This document shows, piece after piece, positions 7,919 to 16,117 of a stretch of 26,699 nucleotides of DNA. The stretch lies in NCBI RefSeq assembly GCF_051967575.1, contig NZ_JBQCJW010000040.1:1-26699 (forward strand), written 5' to 3'. The notes beneath the pieces were generated by a model. That model was not told the DNA's origin, did no database searches, and worked only from the letters and a program-made list of their open reading frames with translations. Within the stretch, counting starts at the first letter, position 1. Each line of letters begins with the position of its first letter. A program made the position numbers and the translations under genes. This stretch comes from Solibacillus silvestris_B (lineage in GTDB: Bacteria > Bacillota > Bacilli > Bacillales_A > Planococcaceae).

Positions 7919-8105
7919 AAATTGTTATTTGAATAAAAAGCCTGTTAATGAAGGTTGAATCACTGAATAAACAATATCGACTCTCAATGCTTCATTCTGT
8001 ATCCCTAGGAACTGCTTTCTTCAGAATTTCAATTATCTAATCCAAAAATCTCACGCTACTTTATTGAAACAACTTCAGCTTTCGCACAATCCCTAACCCA
8101 ATCCG

Positions 8106-9953
8106 CTAAAACGGAAACAGCAACGGCACCGCAATCATCATCACAATAAACATAATCACCTGTAACGGCACCCCGACTTTTACGAAATCCATAAATTTAT
8201 AGCCGCCAGCTGTTAATACAAGCGAGTTAGTCGGTGATGCGATCGGTGTCGCAAATGCCATGCTCGCGGCGGTCGCCACACCAATCATGAAAGTATACGG
8301 GTTTGCATCCATCGCTAAAGCTGCTGCAATCGCAATTGGCGAAAACAGTACTGCCGTTGCCGTATTACTGACAAATTGCCCAAAGACAACCGTCAATAAA
8401 TAAATCCCCATCAGCACACCATAAGGACCGAAATCTCCAAGCAGATTAATGATTCCTTCTGCCAAGATGGACATACCGCCTGTTTTTTCGAGTGCGGTCG
8501 CCATCGGAAGCATTGCAGCTACAAGGACGATACTTTCAAAATTCATCTTGCTATAAGCATCATCCATATTTCGCAGGCAGCCTGTAATCATCATGAGTAC
8601 CGCACCGATTAAGACAGCAATAACGGCATCAAACACTTCAAATACCATAAGCCCTATCATAAACAGCATAATTATTCCTGCAATCGGCGCCTTGCCGTTT
8701 GCCGCCGCTGCACCTGCATGCTCACGAGGCTGCCCTACGACAACAACATCCTGCGTTTCGCGGGATAATAGTTCAATTTCATCCCATGTTCCCTGTACTA
8801 AAATTGCATCCCCGAAACGCAGCTTTTGCTCAGCCATATTTTTTAATAAGTAATCGCCTTTTCGGTTAATGCCTAAAATATTTAAATTGTATTTTTCACG
8901 GAAGCCGATTTTACTGACAGACTCACCGATTAAACGGGACTGGGGCGTCAGCAAAACTTCCGCAACTCCGATTTTTTTAGAAACGAGCTCTTCTGCATTA
9001 TCTTCAAACGGCTGGATCGTTAATGCAAAATCATGGGCAAAACGTGCCACATCGTTTACAAACCCCTGAACATACAGCTCGTCGCCAGCATGAATCACAC
9101 TCGCAGGACCCGCCAATTCCTGGTAAGTCATCGGACGTAAATTAATGCCTTCCTGTATGGCACCTCGTTTTATTTTCATAATGTAAATATGGTATGTGGC
9201 AGGCAACTTCAAATCGACCAGTTTTTTCTCGATGATTGTTGACTGATCACTTACAACAACGCGGAATAATTTGTCCTGGAGGTCATATTCCTTGGCGATT
9301 TTCTTTGGGGACAATTTATAGCCCGCACTCGACTGTGAACGGTTTTCCTCATTTGGCAACAATACATTGCGCACCAAAACTAAATAAATAATGACGGTAA
9401 TCGTCGCAATGATGCCTATTGGCGTAATTGTAAAAAAGCCCAGCTTCTCAAAGCCGTGGTCTACAAGTGTTTGCGAAGCGATTAAGTTTGTCGGAGAAGC
9501 GATCAATGTCATGAGTCCCGACATGCTCGCAATATACGAGAGCGGCATTAAAAACTTCGACGGGCCCACCTTTATGCTGAGCGCAATCGAAACAACAATC
9601 GGCAGCATTAATGCGACCGTCCCTGTATTACTCATAAACGCACCAACGACCGCAACAATGACGAGCAATAAAATAAAGAGACGGAGCTCATTGTCCCCTG
9701 ACCATTTCAATAAAAGATTCCCCGCCATCCCAGCTAGCCCTGTCCGCAAAATACCTGCCCCTACAACAAAAAGGCCCGCAATCATAATGACAACAGAATT
9801 TGAAAATCCAGCAAGCGCTTCCGCTGGCGTTAAAATATCTAGAATGACAAATGATAATAGCGCCATAATCGCGACAAGATCCGCACGTATACGGTTTGTC
9901 GTAAATAAAAGAATCGTAACTGCCAAAATGATAAATGTTAACGTGAGTTGCAT
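8106..9953 (-). CDS. SLC13/DASS-family permease with two RCK_C domains
   Basis: A 615-residue inner-membrane anion transporter of the divalent anion:sodium symporter family. The two inverted transport halves each carry the family's SNT signature (S108-N109-T110 and S529-N530-T531), each followed by an ASPTN motif in the ion-binding region (IASPTNLIAS and IASPTNSLVL). Between them lie two TrkA-C (RCK_C) domains at about 226-310 and 325-400, soluble modules thought to bind a regulatory ligand. Members with this layout include predicted sulfate, di/tricarboxylate and other anion carriers; I cannot choose among them from sequence. The ATG has GGAAAGGAA upstream. The gene is divergent from katA, with no operon partner and no obvious terminator downstream. 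Confidence 0.88.
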   Translation of the reverse strand: MQLTLTFIILAVTILLFTTNRIRADLVAIMALLSFVILDILTPAEALAGFSNSVVIMIAGLFVVGAGILRTGLAGMAGNLLLKWSGDNELRLFILLLVIVAVVGAFMSNTGTVALMLPIVVSIALSIKVGPSKFLMPLSYIASMSGLMTLIASPTNLIASQTLVDHGFEKLGFFTITPIGIIATITVIIYLVLVRNVLLPNEENRSQSSAGYKLSPKKIAKEYDLQDKLFRVVVSDQSTIIEKKLVDLKLPATYHIYIMKIKRGAIQEGINLRPMTYQELAGPASVIHAGDELYVQGFVNDVARFAHDFALTIQPFEDNAEELVSKKIGVAEVLLTPQSRLIGESVSKIGFREKYNLNILGINRKGDYLLKNMAEQKLRFGDAILVQGTWDEIELLSRETQDVVVVGQPREHAGAAAANGKAPIAGIIMLFMIGLMVFEVFDAVIAVLIGAVLMMITGCLRNMDDAYSKMNFESIVLVAAMLPMATALEKTGGMSILAEGIINLLGDFGPYGVLMGIYLLTVVFGQFVSNTATAVLFSPIAIAAALAMDANPYTFMIGVATAASMAFATPIASPTNSLVLTAGGYKFMDFVKVGVPLQVIMFIVMMIAVPLLFPF

Positions 9954-10118
9954 AAAAAATTCCTTTCCGCTACGTACTGTCTCCTATTATATAGGAAACT
10001 ACTGAGGAACTCCTCCCAAATTACGGGCGAAATGAAAAATTGCGGTTAATGACAAAATATAAGGCTCAATATTTTCCATCCTACTGCCAAAAAGATATAA
10101 TTGCCTTATTATGATTGA

Positions 10119-10133
10119 AAAATATTATTATAA
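10119..10133. promoter_or_regulatory. Possible upstream PerR-like box
   Basis: AAAATATTATTATAA matches 10 of 14 specified positions of the PerR consensus TTATAAT-N-ATTATAA, with a perfect right half-site. A perfect left half TTATAAT also begins at 10128 but has a poor partner. The DNA is AT-rich, so this is weaker than the box at 10169. Confidence 0.3.
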
Positions 10134-10168
10134 TATATAATTAGTATTTCAATATAAAGATTCCTTAA

Positions 10169-10183
10169 AAAGAATTATTATAA
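10169..10183. promoter_or_regulatory. PerR-like box upstream of katA
   Basis: AAAGAATTATTATAA matches 11 of 14 specified positions of the PerR consensus, with a perfect right half ATTATAA (10177-10183). It lies about 80 nt before the katA start and just upstream of a candidate -10 TATAGT (10212-10217). Peroxide-responsive PerR repression of the major vegetative catalase is established in Bacillus subtilis; its use here is inferred. Confidence 0.5.
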
Positions 10184-10260
10184 TGTAGTAGCAATTCTGA
10201 TGTAGATTTGCTATAGTATTTATGAAGAGTTTTTTAAAACCAATTTAGGGGGAACTACAT

Positions 10261-11736
10261 ATGACAAATGAACGTTTAACAACAATTACTGGTGCTCCGG
10301 TTGTATCAAACGATGATGTGCAAACAGCTGGTCGCCGTGGTCCAATTTTATTGCAAGACGTATTCCTAATTGAGAAATTGGCGAATTTCAACCGTGAAGT
10401 TATTCCTGAGCGTCGTATGCACGCAAAAGGTTCTGGTGCATTCGGTACTTTTACTGTAACGCATGATATTACAAAATATACAAAAGCAAAAATCTTCTCG
10501 GAAGTTGGCAAGAAAACAGAAATGTTCGCACGTTTCTCAACTGTAGCCGGTGAACGCGGTGCGGCAGATGCTGAGCGCGATATTCGCGGCTTCGCATTAA
10601 AATTCTATACTGAAGAAGGCAACTGGGATATGGTCGGTAACAACACGCCTGTATTCTTCTTCCGTGATCCTTTACACTTCCCGGACTTAAACCACGTTGT
10701 AAAGCGGGATCCAAAAACGAACATGCACAACGGCAACTCAAACTGGGATTTCTGGACATCACTACCGGAAGCGTTGCACCAAGTAACAATCGTAATGTCT
10801 GACCGTGGTATTCCGACAGGCTACCGCAATATGCATGGTTTCGGTTCGCATACTTACTCAATGATCAACGAAGCCGGCGAACGTGTATATGTGAAATTCC
10901 ACTTCCGTACACAGCAAGGAATCAAAAACTTGACAGGTGCAGAAGCTGCTGAAATTATCGGTAAAGACCGTGAATCTTCTCAGCGCGACCTATTCGAATC
11001 AATCGAAAAAGGTGATTTCCCGAAATGGAAAATGTACATTCAAGTGATGACAGAAGAGCAAGCTCGCAACTCTAAAGACAATCCATTCGATTTAACAAAA
11101 GTTTGGTACAAATCCGAGTATCCATTAATCGAAGTTGGCGAGTTCGAACTAAACCGTAACTCGGAAAACTACTTCGCTGATGTAGAGCAAGCTGCATTCG
11201 CTCCATCAAACGTTGTACCTGGTATTTCATTCTCGCCAGACCGCATGCTGCAAGCTCGTTTATTCGCTTACCAAGATGCGACTCGTTACCGATTAGGCGT
11301 TAACCACCACCAAATTCCGGTAAACACACCAAAATGCCCATTCATGGTATACCACCGTGATGGTCAAGGCCGTGCTGACGGAAACCGCGGTTCTGCAATA
11401 ACGTATTATCCAAACAGCTATGGCGCATTACAGGGTCAATCACAATACAAAGATCCTGCACTAGCTCTTGATGGTCCTGCTGACATCTACGACTTCCGTG
11501 AAGATGACAACAACTACTTTGAGCAGCCAGGCAAATTGTTCCGTCTTCAAACACCGGAACAGCAACAGCGTTTATGCGAAACAACTGCCGCTGAAATGGA
11601 TGGGGTGGAAGAGTTCATCAAGCGCCGCCATATTCTACACTGCTACTTAGCAGATCCAGCATACGGTGAAGGTGTAGCTAAGGCAATGGGTCTTTCATTA
11701 GAAGGTATGGATCTTTCAAACCCATACGTTAAATAA
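10261..11736 (+). CDS. katA: Haem catalase, small-subunit clade-3 type (KatA)
   Basis: Decomposes hydrogen peroxide to water and oxygen in the cytoplasm. The 491-residue length fits small-subunit catalases. Active-site residues are visible: H54 in RRMHAKGSGAFG, S93 in ARFSTVAGERGAAD and N127 in DMVGNN. The proximal haem-ligand Tyr lies in RLFAYQDATRYRLG, about 60-70% along the protein, followed by the conserved NHHQIPVN. The start ATG at 10261 has TTAGGGGGA about 9 nt upstream. It is a single-gene unit with PerR-like boxes upstream and a strong hairpin 137 nt after the stop. Confidence 0.96.
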   Translation: MTNERLTTITGAPVVSNDDVQTAGRRGPILLQDVFLIEKLANFNREVIPERRMHAKGSGAFGTFTVTHDITKYTKAKIFSEVGKKTEMFARFSTVAGERGAADAERDIRGFALKFYTEEGNWDMVGNNTPVFFFRDPLHFPDLNHVVKRDPKTNMHNGNSNWDFWTSLPEALHQVTIVMSDRGIPTGYRNMHGFGSHTYSMINEAGERVYVKFHFRTQQGIKNLTGAEAAEIIGKDRESSQRDLFESIEKGDFPKWKMYIQVMTEEQARNSKDNPFDLTKVWYKSEYPLIEVGEFELNRNSENYFADVEQAAFAPSNVVPGISFSPDRMLQARLFAYQDATRYRLGVNHHQIPVNTPKCPFMVYHRDGQGRADGNRGSAITYYPNSYGALQGQSQYKDPALALDGPADIYDFREDDNNYFEQPGKLFRLQTPEQQQRLCETTAAEMDGVEEFIKRRHILHCYLADPAYGEGVAKAMGLSLEGMDLSNPYVK

Positions 11737-11872
11737 TTTTACCAATGCATTTGTATAGTAATTTATGAATTTAGCTTCTTGCTCAGACAGTTGAATTTAC
11801 AAGCTTTTAATTGTTATAGTGCTTACTAGAATACGAAAGCGTTATTGATATCCAAACTATAATCGCTTACAG

Positions 11873-11907
11873 CCGCAAGTATCTGAGGGGATACTTGCGG
11901 TTTTTTT
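11873..11907 (+). terminator. Rho-independent terminator downstream of katA
   Basis: A perfect 11-bp inverted repeat, CCGCAAGTATC (11873-11883) and GATACTTGCGG (11890-11900), around a 6-nt loop is followed by TTTTTTT (11901-11907). It lies 137 nt after the katA stop. I see no gene in the intervening stretch. Confidence 0.9.
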
Positions 11908-11979
11908 GTCTATTGGGCCCCCTTTTCAGCAAATTTGTGTATGATGGGAAAGGGATAATATTTTTTTGGAGGGATAGTT

Positions 11980-12609
11980 TTGCAAGCGAAACAATTAAAA
12001 CGGCAGCAAATGTTAGCTGCTGCAAGGCATTTATTTACCGAATACGGCTTTGAACGAACGACAATGCAGAAAATTGCGGATGAGGCATCTGTAGGCGTCG
12101 CTACATTATTCCGCTATTTTCCACGCAAGGAGCTTCTTATTATCGAAATTATTAAAAACGTGATAGAAGAAATGGTTCCTCACTTTGATGATATTAACAG
12201 CTCTTCCTCTAGTGGCTATGAAAAAATCGAAGCGATTATTGATGCATATATTCAATATGTTTATACGGCTAAACGCGATGCCGTGACATTGCTGGAGTCA
12301 TTTGAATATTATATTACTTATAATCCAGTCGAAGAAGATTTACTGAATGAAATCAATCAATCCTATACGAAGATTGGGCGGGTAATGAACCAGGCATTGG
12401 AACAAGGTGTTGAAGACGGCTCTATTTCCGAAGAAAACGCGAAGAATATGACCGTTATGACAATGATGAATCTTTTCGGTATAGCTATAAAAAAATATGC
12501 GTTTTTAAGCTTATTGCCAAATTCAATCGTTCCTGTCCCTTCAAAAAAAGGATTGGAAGAAGTAAAACAGCTTATCTTATCATATTTAAAACGAGGAGGT
12601 ACCTTTTAA
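11980..12609 (+). CDS. TetR/AcrR-family transcriptional regulator
   Basis: A 209-residue one-component repressor-type protein. The N-terminal TetR helix-turn-helix is clear at about residues 8-54 (AARHLFTEYGFERTTMQKIA, recognition segment VGVATLFRYFPRKELL). The remaining helical domain would bind a ligand that sequence does not reveal. The start is TTG at 11980 with GGAGGG (11968-11973) 6 nt upstream; no ATG is available before the HTH. It is convergent with the KstD-like/SRPBCC operon, and the TGATAG inverted repeat at that operon's promoter is its most plausible operator. I do not find the same repeat upstream of tetR itself, so autoregulation is not supported. Confidence 0.9.
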   Translation: MQAKQLKRQQMLAAARHLFTEYGFERTTMQKIADEASVGVATLFRYFPRKELLIIEIIKNVIEEMVPHFDDINSSSSSGYEKIEAIIDAYIQYVYTAKRDAVTLLESFEYYITYNPVEEDLLNEINQSYTKIGRVMNQALEQGVEDGSISEENAKNMTVMTMMNLFGIAIKKYAFLSLLPNSIVPVPSKKGLEEVKQLILSYLKRGGTF

Positions 12610-12620
12610 GGCGCCTCCTC
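12593..12620. terminator. Hairpin between convergent tetR and SRPBCC genes
   Basis: GAGGAGG-TA-CCTT (12593-12605) pairs with AAGG-CG-CCTCCTC (12608-12620), leaving one internal mismatch pair. The stem overlaps the last tetR codons and stop. The T-rich tail ATTTGTATTGTTATT is imperfect. A role as shared terminator is likely from position. Confidence 0.6.
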
Positions 12621-12630
12621 ATTTGTATTG

Positions 12631-13077
12631 TTATTGATTAATTTCGATGACCTTTGCGACAATCGCATCCGTTAAATCCTGTGCTGTTTGCGGCACGAAC
12701 TTCACTAAAATTTGATTGATCATCGGTCCCATCATGCCGCCCGCTGTAATATCCAAATTGCCGGACATAATCGTTTCGTTTTCATTGACCGCTTCTGCTT
12801 TGAAATAGCCCCCGCCTTTGAAGTTGTCAGAGATTCCCGTTAAATCGAAAATAACTCCTGAAGGCTCGTTCCACTCTGTAATATCGATTTTGAGCTTTAC
12901 AGTTTTCTTCATGAAACCTAGATCACCTTTAAATGCCCATGTAGATTCGCGATCATTAATAATCTCATGTTCGATGTATCCTGGTACAAGTGGTGCCCAA
13001 TTATTCATATCTTGTACGAACTTCCAGATTGTCTGAATATTTAAAGGCACTGTTACTGAATGTGTTCCTGCTGGCAT
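12631..13077 (-). CDS. CoxG-like SRPBCC-fold protein
   Basis: A 148-residue protein of the START/SRPBCC superfamily closest in pattern to the CoxG (carbon monoxide dehydrogenase subunit G) group. It has an N-terminal strand then IWKFVQDMNNWAPLVPGY, a central WAFKGDLG strand and a long C-terminal helix after the glycine-rich GNLDITAGGMMGPM. The fold forms a hydrophobic pocket for a small ligand or a membrane-associated role. No CO dehydrogenase genes are present, so the CoxG name marks the fold only. It starts 13 nt after the flavoprotein stop, with GAGGTGA overlapping that stop, so translation is probably coupled. It may bind the flavoprotein's substrate or product (inference). Confidence 0.82.
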   Translation of the reverse strand: MPAGTHSVTVPLNIQTIWKFVQDMNNWAPLVPGYIEHEIINDRESTWAFKGDLGFMKKTVKLKIDITEWNEPSGVIFDLTGISDNFKGGGYFKAEAVNENETIMSGNLDITAGGMMGPMINQILVKFVPQTAQDLTDAIVAKVIEINQ

Positions 13078-13090
13078 ATTAAGTCACCTC

Positions 13091-14713
13091 TTAGTTTGAT
13101 TTTGCTGCATGTTCCCCTGCTAAATAACCGAATACCATACCTGTTCCGATTGTTCCGCCGGCACTTGGATAAATTGGGCCAATTGGGTTTGCTGATGCAT
13201 TCCCCGCTGCGTATAAGCCTTTAATTGGCTGTCCTGCAAAGTTCACTACTTGTCCATTTTCGTCGATTTTTGGTCCGCCGTTTGTGCCGAGTGCACCTAA
13301 ATAGATTGGCAATGCATAAAATGGCCCTTTTTCGATTTTGCCTAAATTCGCTTCCGGGCTTGCCCCGCCGCCTGTCAAGTTTTCAAATTGTGTTGTGCCG
13401 CGGCGGAAATCCGGATCCTTTTTATCTTCACAGTAGCGGTTCCACTTCGCTACCTCATCTTCCAAATTATCTGCATTCACACCGATTTTTCCAGCTAACT
13501 CACGGATAGTTGGCGCTTGGTCTACCCATTCCGGAGCTGGATCACCAGGAGTCATCGTAATGATCAATTGGCTATCCTTCAATTGCTGGTCAAAAATCAT
13601 CCATACTGGTGCTTCATTCGGGAATTCAAATTCGACCGCATCAAAATTGAAGAATGCGCGAGGCATATCATTATAAGTCGTTCCTTCATTCGTGAAACGG
13701 CGTCCATGCTTGTTTACAACGATAGAGTTCGGACCGTTACGACCGCCGCCAAGCTGTGCCATTACATGATCCTCGTATTCAAATGTCGGATCAACCATCG
13801 CCGGATACCACCATGCTTCACTCATATTATCTAACGCCGCGCCCGCTTTCATCGCCATCATAAGCGCATCCCCTTCATTTCCTGGAGGAGAAACCGGGTG
13901 CGTAATATCCATTTTTAAAAACGCCTTTGTCAATTGTTTATTCCATTCAAAGCCGCCAGATGCCAAAATAACGCCCTTATTTGCTTTGAAGTACTTCTTC
14001 TCGCCATCAGATGTTTCCGCAATAACACCGATGATTTCTCTATCATCGCCTAATACTAGCTCTTTGCCCGCTGTATGAAGCAATGTTTCCACTCCGCGGT
14101 CTAAACAGCCTTTAAACAATGAGGCAATTAATGAACGACCCATTGTCACAATATTATTTTGCATACGCTCCGCAATCATTTGGAAGTCAATTCCGCCTAC
14201 TGCGCCGCCTTCATTTAATGTTAATGGCGGGAAAATTGGGTTTTGGCGTAAACTCATGCCCCATTCACCGATTTCATCTAAGCTAAACGGTGCTGGATCT
14301 AATGAGCGAGTGCCATTTTTCAATGCTTCCGGCAAGTTTTTATAGTATTCTGGATAACCTTGTGGCGTTGTGAAACGTAAAGGTGTTTTATCATGCAATG
14401 CTTTAAATACTTCATGGCCTTTATCAACAAAGCGCTCAATCATTTTATCTTCTGCACGCCCTAAAGCTAAACGCTTAATAAAGTTGATCGCATCTTCACG
14501 ATTGTCTTCATAACCTGCTTCTTTCATATAATGATTCATCGGTACCCAAGGAACCCCGCCCGAATAAGCTGTCGTTCCACCGATTTGGTGCGTTTTTTCC
14601 AATACTAAAACAGAGGCTCCGTTGTCCGCTGCTGCTACTGCTGCCGATAAAGCAGCTCCTCCTGAACCTAGAACGATCACATCAACTTCTTTTTCCCATT
14701 GAATGTTTGTCAT
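13091..14713 (-). CDS. FAD-dependent oxidoreductase, 3-ketosteroid delta-1-dehydrogenase-like
   Basis: A 540-residue flavoprotein of the fumarate-reductase/KstD family (FAD_binding_2). The N-terminal FAD site is GSGGAALSAA (16-25) with the ribose-binding E39. Several blocks resemble KstD more than fumarate reductase: GYPEYY (119-124), RRFTNEGTTYND (Y347), GPFYALPIYLGALGTNGG (Y466) and the C-terminal LYAAGNASANPIG followed by YPSAGGTIG. These correspond in order to the regions carrying the three catalytic tyrosines of KstD. A dehydrogenation of a ring ketone is therefore plausible, but no other steroid-degradation gene is in the window and the substrate is unknown. The ATG has GGAGGGAG 10 nt upstream. 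First gene of a two-gene operon. Confidence 0.85.
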   Translation of the reverse strand: MTNIQWEKEVDVIVLGSGGAALSAAVAAADNGASVLVLEKTHQIGGTTAYSGGVPWVPMNHYMKEAGYEDNREDAINFIKRLALGRAEDKMIERFVDKGHEVFKALHDKTPLRFTTPQGYPEYYKNLPEALKNGTRSLDPAPFSLDEIGEWGMSLRQNPIFPPLTLNEGGAVGGIDFQMIAERMQNNIVTMGRSLIASLFKGCLDRGVETLLHTAGKELVLGDDREIIGVIAETSDGEKKYFKANKGVILASGGFEWNKQLTKAFLKMDITHPVSPPGNEGDALMMAMKAGAALDNMSEAWWYPAMVDPTFEYEDHVMAQLGGGRNGPNSIVVNKHGRRFTNEGTTYNDMPRAFFNFDAVEFEFPNEAPVWMIFDQQLKDSQLIITMTPGDPAPEWVDQAPTIRELAGKIGVNADNLEDEVAKWNRYCEDKKDPDFRRGTTQFENLTGGGASPEANLGKIEKGPFYALPIYLGALGTNGGPKIDENGQVVNFAGQPIKGLYAAGNASANPIGPIYPSAGGTIGTGMVFGYLAGEHAAKSN

Positions 14714-14738
14714 TTTGTATTCGCTCCCTCCGCAAAAA

Positions 14739-14755
14739 TGATAGCGTCACTATCA
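14739..14755. promoter_or_regulatory. Candidate TetR operator at the transcription start of the flavoprotein operon
   Basis: TGATAGCGTCACTATCA contains perfect 6-bp inverted arms TGATAG and CTATCA around a 5-nt centre. It begins 5 nt past the -10 box at 14761-14766, so it covers the expected start of transcription, a classic repression position. The size and symmetry suit a TetR-family dimer, and a TetR gene lies at the other end of the operon. Confidence 0.55.
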
Positions 14756-14760
14756 ACTTA

Positions 14761-14789
14761 ATTATGTTGCACATTCCATAATATTTCAA
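14761..14789 (-). promoter_or_regulatory. Promoter of the KstD-like/SRPBCC operon
   Basis: On the minus strand, TTGAAA (14789-14784) and CATAAT (14766-14761) are separated by exactly 17 nt, a good sigma-A-type promoter about 50 nt before the start codon. An 8-bp perfect inverted repeat, TTATGTTG (14762-14769) and CAACATAA (14787-14794), overlaps both boxes and may be a second protein-binding site. Confidence 0.6.
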
Positions 14790-14904
14790 CATAAAGTAGC
14801 GAATTTTATACACTTTACAATAAATTAATACATTTGAATTAACCATAAGTTTTAAAAGCATAAATTTTTATAATTTTTTTAAAATATAAGCAAAAAAATA
14901 TCAC

Positions 14905-14935
14905 AAAAATCCATGAAAAGGATATTCCCTTTCAT
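14905..14935 (-). terminator. Rho-independent terminator after the AEC transporter gene
   Basis: ATGAAAAGG (14913-14921) and CCCTTTCAT (14927-14935) form a 9-bp stem with one mismatch and a 5-nt loop. On the minus strand it is followed by GGATTTTTG and, further on, a run of seven T's. It begins 8 nt after the transporter stop codon. Confidence 0.65.
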
Positions 14936-14943
14936 AGATGCTA

Positions 14944-15873
14944 TTAAACAAATAAAATGGTTGATATATAAATTACGATTGTTACTGTTATACAGCTAAT
15001 AATTGTAGAAAAGAGAACGGTCTGGGCCGCCGATGCGGATTCGATGTCATATTCAAGTGCTAAACTTGAGCTATTGCGTGAAGTTGGAAAACCGCTTGCG
15101 ATAAATAGCGATTGGGCCACGACCCCATCCAAGCCTAAAGCAAAAATTAAAATGAGCGCTGTTGCCGGTCCTATAATCAGCCTTGTAAAGCAGCTGACAA
15201 AAACCGTCTTATTGAACATCGTCCGCATTTCTATAGTGGAAAGCTGTGCCCCTAACGTAATAAGCGCAACCGCGATAAAGCCATCTGCAATATGATCAAG
15301 CGGGATGCTGAATGTATCCGGGATCGGGATGTTAAAGTAGTTCAATGCCGCCCCGATAATAAGCGCATGCAAAATCGGCATTTTTAAAAAGTCCTTTACA
15401 ATCCCCATGCCGGATTTTGTAGAAGAGATTAAATTATATAGCCCGTATGTATATGTCGTTACATTTTGAAAGATTAAAAGAATGACTTGAATCGCCACTC
15501 CGATAGGCTGTGCCGCAAAAATCATTTGGGCAACAGGGATGCCGTAGTTCCCGGAATTTATCAAAACGACACTATTTTTAAAAATAGCCGATTCTTTTTT
15601 ATCGAGCTTCAACAGCTTTGCGAACAGCTGGCCAAGCAGCATTTGCGAGCCGATAAATAAAATGATGAAAAAGGTAATTTGGCCGAGTACACTCATTTCA
15701 ATAGAAGTTTCATAAATATTAATGAAAACCGCTGCCGGCATGAAGCAATATGTAATGAGATGCGATAATGCTTTAAGATTGAATTGAAATTTGCGTTGTA
15801 GAACTGCGCCGATGATCAGTAACACTAAAATCGGTGCTACGATTTTGAAGAAAATCATTGATAAGTAGTCCAT
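14944..15873 (-). CDS. AEC-family (auxin efflux carrier type) transporter
   Basis: A 309-residue membrane protein with about ten hydrophobic segments arranged as two repeats, the AEC layout of the bile/arsenite/riboflavin transporter (BART) superfamily. Family features include SHLITYCFMPAAVF in the first half, the conserved VVLINSGNYGIPVAQMIF after the central loop, and FIASGFPTSRNSSSLALEYD near the end. Bacterial members export or import carboxylates such as malate; the substrate here is not predictable. The ATG has AAAGGAGTG upstream and the gene has its own terminator. It is transcribed in the same direction as the flavoprotein operon but is separated from it by 230 bp and a terminator, so I read it as a separate unit. 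Confidence 0.88.
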   Translation of the reverse strand: MDYLSMIFFKIVAPILVLLIIGAVLQRKFQFNLKALSHLITYCFMPAAVFINIYETSIEMSVLGQITFFIILFIGSQMLLGQLFAKLLKLDKKESAIFKNSVVLINSGNYGIPVAQMIFAAQPIGVAIQVILLIFQNVTTYTYGLYNLISSTKSGMGIVKDFLKMPILHALIIGAALNYFNIPIPDTFSIPLDHIADGFIAVALITLGAQLSTIEMRTMFNKTVFVSCFTRLIIGPATALILIFALGLDGVVAQSLFIASGFPTSRNSSSLALEYDIESASAAQTVLFSTIISCITVTIVIYISTILFV

Positions 15874-16070
15874 GCGAGCACTCCTTTTGTGTTTATTCGC
15901 TTTAGTTTTTTATTATAGCGTATTTTGGTGAATAAAATCATGGAACTGTCGGAATCTTTCGCTTTCTTGCCGAATTTACCGATGTTGGCTGATGAAGAAT
16001 TTATTGGCTAAAAGAACGGGGGACAGTTAAAATCGAATGGAGTTTGACTAAAAAACATATTATCATCACC

Positions 16071-16107
16071 AAAAAGCGCCTACAATTTTACGTTGAAAAT
16101 CGTAGGC
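16071..16107 (-). terminator. Rho-independent terminator after the large SLH protein gene
   Basis: GCCTACAATTTT (16078-16089) and AAAATCGTAGGC (16096-16107) form a 12-bp stem with one mismatch and a 6-nt loop. On the minus strand it is followed by GCTTTTTGG. It lies about 10 nt beyond the stop codon. Confidence 0.85.
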
Positions 16108-16117
16108 ACTTGATTAA

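Larger units (their letters stand above)
7418..8105. other. Gene-less stretch with dispersed palindromic repeats
   Basis: I see no convincing gene here. A 78-codon plus-strand frame from 7424 lacks a good ribosome site and runs through the palindromic repeats, so I treat it as spurious. The left part has a short AATGGATTTCCATT palindrome near 7483-7496. The middle holds the 25-bp repeat cluster (7552-7739) and one longer imperfect palindrome lies at 7894-7918. The rest shows no structure I can support, including no clear terminator for the SLC13 gene. Confidence 0.6.

Noticed and set aside
9391..10005. 204-codon plus-strand open frame
   Set aside because: It lies antisense to the well-supported SLC13 permease and its product is biased in composition with no domain.
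13091..14713. Annotation as urocanate or fumarate reductase linked to the hut operon
   Set aside because: The C-terminal tyrosine regions and YPSAGGTIG block fit KstD better, and the gene is over 8 kb from hut with its own regulator.
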